The notes below the pieces were generated by a model that saw nothing but the letters and a program-made list of their open reading frames with translations, made no database searches and had not been told where the DNA came from. A program made the position numbers and the translations under genes. Shown here piece by piece: positions 59,389-64,000 of a DNA stretch of 64,000 nucleotides (positions within the stretch are counted from its first letter, which is position 1; each line of letters starts with the position of its first letter). The DNA comes from Takakia lepidozioides (Eukaryota; Streptophyta; Takakiopsida; Takakiales; Takakiaceae): NCBI GenBank assembly GCA_030704615.1, contig CM060731.1:41354001-41418000 (forward strand), in the 5' to 3' direction.

Positions 59389-60410
59389 CTGCTTGTCTCA
59401 GTGTACACCACAGAAATCACCAACCAAGGTCAGAAACTTGAAAAAGAACTCCGATTTTACTCTTAAATATTCATATGCATGGTACTGAGGTGAAGGGGCT
59501 GTAGGTAGAATTCCCTTCAAGGCCTAAGTTAATAAATAAGATATGGTCAGACATTCAGGTGACAAGCTCATACATAGGAGATGTTGTAAACAGAGATGGG
59601 AAAGGATATTACAAGTGCAACCACTGCAAAAAAGGCATAAGAAAATCACTCAAGTGTGAATATTGCTCTGAAACTGTTAGCCAAATTGGAAAAAAACATT
59701 CATTGTTGAAGTATGTGCAAATATTTGCTCCGGTAATGGGAGCGTAGAACTCTATGTAAGTGAACCAATGGACAGGCACAAGTCAGTTGATAACTAAGCT
59801 TTCAGACAAGTTGTTTGAACCGGCTTGTATACAAGGCACAACCATGAAAGCATCAAATAGCCAAATCTCAGCCACCTAAGGACACAGGATACCCTTCATC
59901 CCTGAAGTAGGACTGCATGTTTTGTCAACCTAATGAAAGTGCAATATTTCTAATTTTCTCATGTCATACCCACGCATGATGTGATAGGAGAGTAGATTGC
60001 GTCAAGTCATGCACAGGTTATAACAGCTCGGAATCATTCCATCATTGAGAGCCAGTTAGACAACTTTGTAGCAGTTTGTTCCTTTTTATTCAAGTTCTTG
60101 TCTCAGAAACTATTTGAGCTTCTTGTGGACATTATAGAGTTTGTTTATAGTGTATAGACTCTACAGTGCAACTGTCTGTGCAATCAGAGCCACAGATGAG
60201 ACATCAAATCAGCTACAGTGTTAGTACTCAATCCCATGTAACTGCAGCATGATTGAAAGTACATATATTCAGGCTGGTAAGTTTATATGTCCATCATCAA
60301 CTCCAGGAGGTCTATCAAAGCTCAAGGGTACACATCAGCGAACTCTGCAGGAGTTCAAGTCCTCTCTATACTATAAATGAGAGCAGACAGTGACTAGTAT
60401 AGAATCATAC
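59389..60410. other. RDR intron, no recognised gene
   Basis: A 62-codon plus frame at 59,559-59,747 has a C-x2-C-x9-C-x2-C pattern (CNHCKKGIRKSLKCEYC) but no further support, and is not called as a gene. Confidence 0.4.
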
Positions 60411-61344
60411 CTTGCAGTTGACAAGGAGAACCCCTTTCCAAACATTTCCTTTCTCAAACAGGCGTACTTGCATCATGAGTGGATATTCCTTTTTTGATAG
60501 TGGTCATGCACCAGACACAAGATTAGCTGCCATTAGTCTTCCATCTGGCGAAATTATTAGCATTCAGCAGGTTCACTACTTCACAAGTTACACCCACATT
60601 CCAGTTAACCACTTCATAGTTTTGGTGTCCACCTCTTCTGCTTTCTTAGGATGAGATTGCCTCTGCTTGCACCCCTTGAAGATCCTTTTAGGGCAGAGGA
60701 TGGCCAAATTTCGTGAGATATAACCGCAACCATCTGTGTGAATCTTATTACCATCTTTGACAGCTTCCCCACTCTCATCCTGCAAAGAACATACTCACCT
60801 TAGAAGCTTGCTCACTCATACATCCAGAAACAACAACAGCACTTGTCCTCAGATTGCTCTGGGACCTTCAGCGACCTTCCAAAGTGGCTAGTCTACACCT
60901 TTGTCCAAGATGAAAGCAAGAATGCCTCAGGAGAAGGCTGCAAGGGGAACAGGGGCAGGGGATGCTTTGCAGCCAAGTTTAGTGGAGAGGGTTGGAGATG
61001 TACCGTAGTGATGTGCATATCCAGACTTCAATGCGGGGGGCAATAACTGAATCAATTCTGTACACTCTCAAGATGCAAATGCAAAGGGTCACTATACCTC
61101 CCCACCCCCTGGGTTCCAAAGCACTGCCAGTGTTAAGCCGCTGTACCCGGCATATCTCGTCATCTATAATCTCCACCTTAATCTTGGAAAAGTCCAACGG
61201 TATCTGTACTGTTTGAGACAAAGCCAACTGAAGCCTGCACACCTCGACCAGTTCAAAGCTTGTAAGCTTTGTACGTGGACAACAAGAAAAGAGACAAACA
61301 GGCTTCAACTCTAGGAGGGGAATGCCCTGGAGTCTTCAGGAAAG

Positions 61345-62960
61345 AACGAACCAATGAAAATGAAATGAAATGGTACTCTATAACATCCGCAGAAAGCTCA
61401 AAGAGCTTCCGGGACAGAAGGAAGCAAGAAACAAGGAAGAGATCATACGACGTTGTTGCCGTAGCCTTGTGGCGGTTGTCCCCATGCTCAGTTTGAGCGG
61501 GACACAAAGGGACAGAAACTACCTTTGTCAGGGGCTGACACCGGTAGTATGACTTACCTTGGAACAGACAAGGAACAAGAAACAAGGAAGAGAGAGGGGC
61601 CACAAGCAGCCCAAAGCAACTATTGCTCAAAGGATTGTCTAAGAGTCGACACTTCATGGAGGTAAGATGCCAAGAATTTCTGATCCTCGTAATGGAAGAT
61701 CTCCATGAGAGATTGGGTGTCTTCGAATATACAGTTGAATCTACCGCGGATCCCATAGTAGAAAGGGCAGTGAAAGAAGAAATGTTCTGCACTTTCATTT
61801 CCCAGTTGTTCGCAACGCAAGCAGGGCATAGGGGGTCCTCCAGTTACAGATTTTTTCCCACCTATCAGTGTATCTGCAGGCAAGGGAACCGACCCTGAAT
61901 CTCCCAAATGCCCTCAGAAGAATGGGAGATAGAGCTTCAGACGGGAAATTGGGCCGCAAGATTCTATCTTAATGGAAAACCAAGAATGTCACCCAGTACA
62001 GTTTATGTGGAGTTCCATAAGTTCACTTCTGATGCATTGTTGGACGCAGCTTGAAACTTGCGGTTCCGAACCTGATAGATGTTGTGAGGGCCCGGGCTGT
62101 CAGACCTTTGGGTGGAAGGGCTTGTAACCTTGCTGCAAGATGGCCTCGGTACATATGCAAATTCCGCACATGAATTTGTGATGGTGTTGTATCTCTAGCT
62201 CCAAGCATTCCTTGGAAGAAAGACCGTTGCAATGGTTCCAGAAATTTCTTCCCACCAGGAAACTGGAACACCAGGTGCCCAGAACTCACAGCCATGAGTG
62301 GCAGCAGGGTGACAACCGATTCGAAGCCACTTTTTGGGAATGCATTTGTTTGCATTTATCCTGAAGGTGTATGGCGGCAGCGTTACCCTTCGTCAATCTG
62401 TCCATAGCAGACGATGCAAACTGATTTTGGGTAAGTGGATGACCAGACCCAGGTATGGGTATGATTTCATGTCCTCTCTCTTGCTGGTTGAAGAGGAATC
62501 TCCGATCCACATGGCCATTGAAAACCATGATCTTGGTTTTGCTAAGATTGACCTGCAACCTGTAGTCTTCGGAGAAGTCTTCCAGGATGCCAAGGTGCCA
62601 TTGTAGGAAGACAGGAGATTAATAGAACAACATCATCAGCATAGAGAAGTACTAATTGTGTTAGTCCTCCATTGAGAACTTTTGTGTTGAAGTGAAACCA
62701 TGAGGCCATTGGATGGCCTCTTAGGTATTTAGGGGTTAAGGGTGACAACATGCCACCAGGGCCACCGCTACGATCACTACAAAGGAGGTACCCCAAAGAA
62801 CTTGCCCAAAAACAATCTGAAATCATAGGTGTAAGTGCACATCCTGAGAATGACTCCAGACAGAATTACAGTTTGCTTAGTATGAAATCGTGTGTGAAGT
62901 CTACTTTCACATGCAGGCATCCAGTTTTGGACTGCTATGAAAACTTCTGGAATAGTTGAA
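61345..62960 (-). mobile_element. LINE2 copy with nested LINE1 3' end
   Basis: Reversed, from about 62,960: LTPKYLRGHPMASWFHFNTK, VLLYADDVVLL (RT catalytic box), LSKTKIMVFNGHVDRRF, FFQGMLGARDTTPSQIHVRN, LQALPPKGLTARALTTSIRF, then the CLRC...EHFFFHCPFYYGIRGRF knuckle region and the ATGAAATGAAATGG tail at about 61,350. Frames are broken. A 133-bp LINE1 3' end (61,443-61,575) interrupts it, between perfect 18-bp copies of CAAGAAACAAGGAAGAGA at 61,425-61,442 and 61,576-61,593. Confidence 0.9.
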
Positions 62961-64000
62961 AGAGAACCATTCCAGTGACGCCAGCTCTTAAAGCAACAAA
63001 GCAAAGACTGTAGATCACTTGTGGAAGGTGATAAGCATAAGTAACAGAGGTCCACCAGGCAGTTCACTGGGGTAGCCACTAGTCAAGCTCCAAAAACTCC
63101 AGGAAGAAGTCATCAGACAAAGCAGCCCAAGCAGCCAAAGCACATTAAACGTGTCCTTGGCACCTTAGCAAGGTCAAGTGCACACCAAAGGTAAACATTA
63201 ATCTACAGCAAGAAAGTCTAGATACCTCCCCCCTCCTATGTGGTGCTCTTTTCACTCTGTCCATGTCCTTCTCCTGACATCGACTACGAGTGATTCTCCT
63301 CCATACTCGTTTCTTTTCCTAAAAACATTTCTCTGTATACCAACGGGCTCATACGGATATCGTCATCTTCTCCACATATCTCACAAAGCACGACTCCAGC
63401 CACCTTCCAAGCAAAGCGAAGGCTTGGGGGAATCCATCCTGTTGGCATTCACGTATTCTGTAGTTATAAAGGCTATACACCACGTAATGAATGGCCGTTG
63501 CCCTCTGACAGATCGTCTCCGTCAATAATCGCCGGCCCTTCATCTCGATTGCTACGGCACAGAGCATCTTCACAACCCACATGGAATCTCATTATGTTTC
63601 GTCTGAACCAAACACCATCCAAAAACATCTTAATGGCTCCATTTTAGAGGATAGACATCAGATTCACTTCAGATCTGTCAAAGATTGGATGACCCGCAAA
63701 AACCATGTAGCATGACAAATGAGAACAGCAACAGAAGGCTAATTCCATACCACCCTCAGATGCGAAGCATGATATTGATCAAGACGGGTATGTTGGGAAG
63801 AATGGTTATGAATAACGAGGGAGACTGTTGAAACGCAAGACAGTACAAGGAGCAACCACTCGAGAAGATGGAGTGGGGGAAAACAAATAATGCGGGTAGT
63901 GCTGGTTGGGCTGGGCGCCACCCAGAACCATACCAGAGAGCCGAGATGGTCTACACTCCAGATTTCGCGACTTACATTACCATTTGTGTCAAGGTGTGGA
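62668..64000. repeat. Segmental duplication, copy B
   Basis: Same-orientation partner of 50,637-52,099; it runs to the window edge and probably continues. It includes the join between the LINE2 copy and RDR 3' sequence, so that LINE2 was already there before the duplication. Confidence 0.92.
63284..64000 (-). CDS. RDR: 3' end of a second gamma-clade RDR copy, partial
   Basis: Corresponds to the last exons of the RDR at 51.4-61.2 kb. It reads LLTETICQRATAIHYVVYS (about 63,545-63,480) and, in another frame, RFAWKVAGVVLCEI followed by CGEDDDIRMSPLVYREMFLG, ending in TAG at 63,286-63,284. FAWKVAG is a C-terminal signature of the gamma clade. Between the two segments copy B is 11 nt shorter than copy A, so at least one copy is frameshifted or the exon border differs. 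Upstream exons lie beyond the window, and whether the gene is intact cannot be judged. Confidence 0.6.

Larger units (their letters stand above)
51402..61234 (-). pseudogene. RDR: Gamma-clade (RDR3/4/5-like) RNA-dependent RNA polymerase, catalytic core missing
   Basis: Eukaryotic cell-encoded RdRP of the small-RNA silencing family. Minus-strand exons: 61,234-61,147 (FSKIKVEIIDDEICR); 60,779-60,673 (NKIHTDGCGYISRNLAILCP); about 60,490-60,411 (LMMQVRLFEKGNVWKGVLLV); 59,388-59,285 (LPDDTIQVRPSMRKVKRDEK); 58,775-58,627 (NAKLFQHLVLLLKIGGVSEE); 57,920-57,692 (ARVPVPQCKYLMGCADPSGL); 54,994-54,857 (LVDPFTVSDPWEP); 54,394-54,235 (ATGQIANSWLAQMDRL, YYMSLDSKKSGVE); near 54,080 (YTSTSILGRIYDLV); about 52,360-52,211; 51,711-51,402 (ATAIHSVVYS, CFAWKVAGIVLCEM). 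Most junctions are in phase. The exon with the DFDGD catalytic motif, expected between 57,692 and 54,994, was not found; LINE2 occupies 56.3-57.5 kb. An A9 run at about 54,922 shifts the frame, as does a point near 51,585. The N-terminal third is absent within the window. Confidence 0.85.

Noticed and set aside
59559-59747. Small zinc-finger gene in an RDR intron
   Set aside because: Only a C-x2-C-x9-C-x2-C pattern, without the His or further domain sequence expected of BED or C2H2 fingers.

Overview
The window looks like nuclear DNA of a land plant with a large, transposon-rich genome. Genes have many introns with GT-AG borders, coding exons are small islands in non-coding DNA, and no prokaryotic or organellar gene order is seen. 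The families present (plant UDP-glycosyltransferase, class III peroxidase, WEE1, gamma-clade RNA-dependent RNA polymerase, and PLS-type DYW pentatricopeptide proteins with very uniform repeats) fit a seed-free vascular plant such as a fern or lycophyte. That placement is inference; the sequence alone does not fix the species.

Layout. 1-2,472 (-): three exons of a UDP-glycosyltransferase that runs off the left edge. 6.3-7.9 kb (-): decayed PPR pseudogene. 8.4-9.05 kb (-): WEE1 kinase pseudogene. 10.8-13.2 kb: a fold-back element with about 640-bp arms, one arm interrupted by an 819-bp Mutator-type element with a 9-bp target duplication. 14.74-24.30 kb (+): a complete 16-exon Xaa-Pro dipeptidase (prolidase) gene whose exons join to 1,467 nt (488 codons plus stop); its introns carry LINE insertions, two of them only 45 and 32 bp long with target duplications. 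25-25.8 kb: truncated LINE. 26.34-29.22 kb (-): intact intronless PPR-DYW gene. 30,968-43,539: a 12.57-kb Mutator-like transposon with about 335-370 bp GC-rich terminal inverted repeats, a perfect 10-bp target duplication, an SWIM-type transposase (-), a zinc-finger/Ulp1-protease gene (+) and a striking internal saturation by the motif CAGACC/GGTCTG. 44.5-45.8 kb (-): class III peroxidase pseudogene. 46.8-50.2 kb (-): two-exon gene for a 109-aa mitochondrial, cytochrome-oxidase-subunit-like protein. 51.4-61.2 kb (-): gamma-type (RDR3/4/5-like) RNA-dependent RNA polymerase whose catalytic-core exons are missing. 63.3-64.0 kb (-): the 3' end of a second RDR copy, showing a partial tandem duplication.

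The host genes are independent transcription units with no operon-like relation. The strongest candidate for something not previously described is the 12.6-kb transposon: its CAGACC/GGTCTG saturation, its protease gene and the small relative at 11.0-11.8 kb, whose termini match it at 18 of 20 positions. Two LINE families are named LINE1 and LINE2 here for convenience only.
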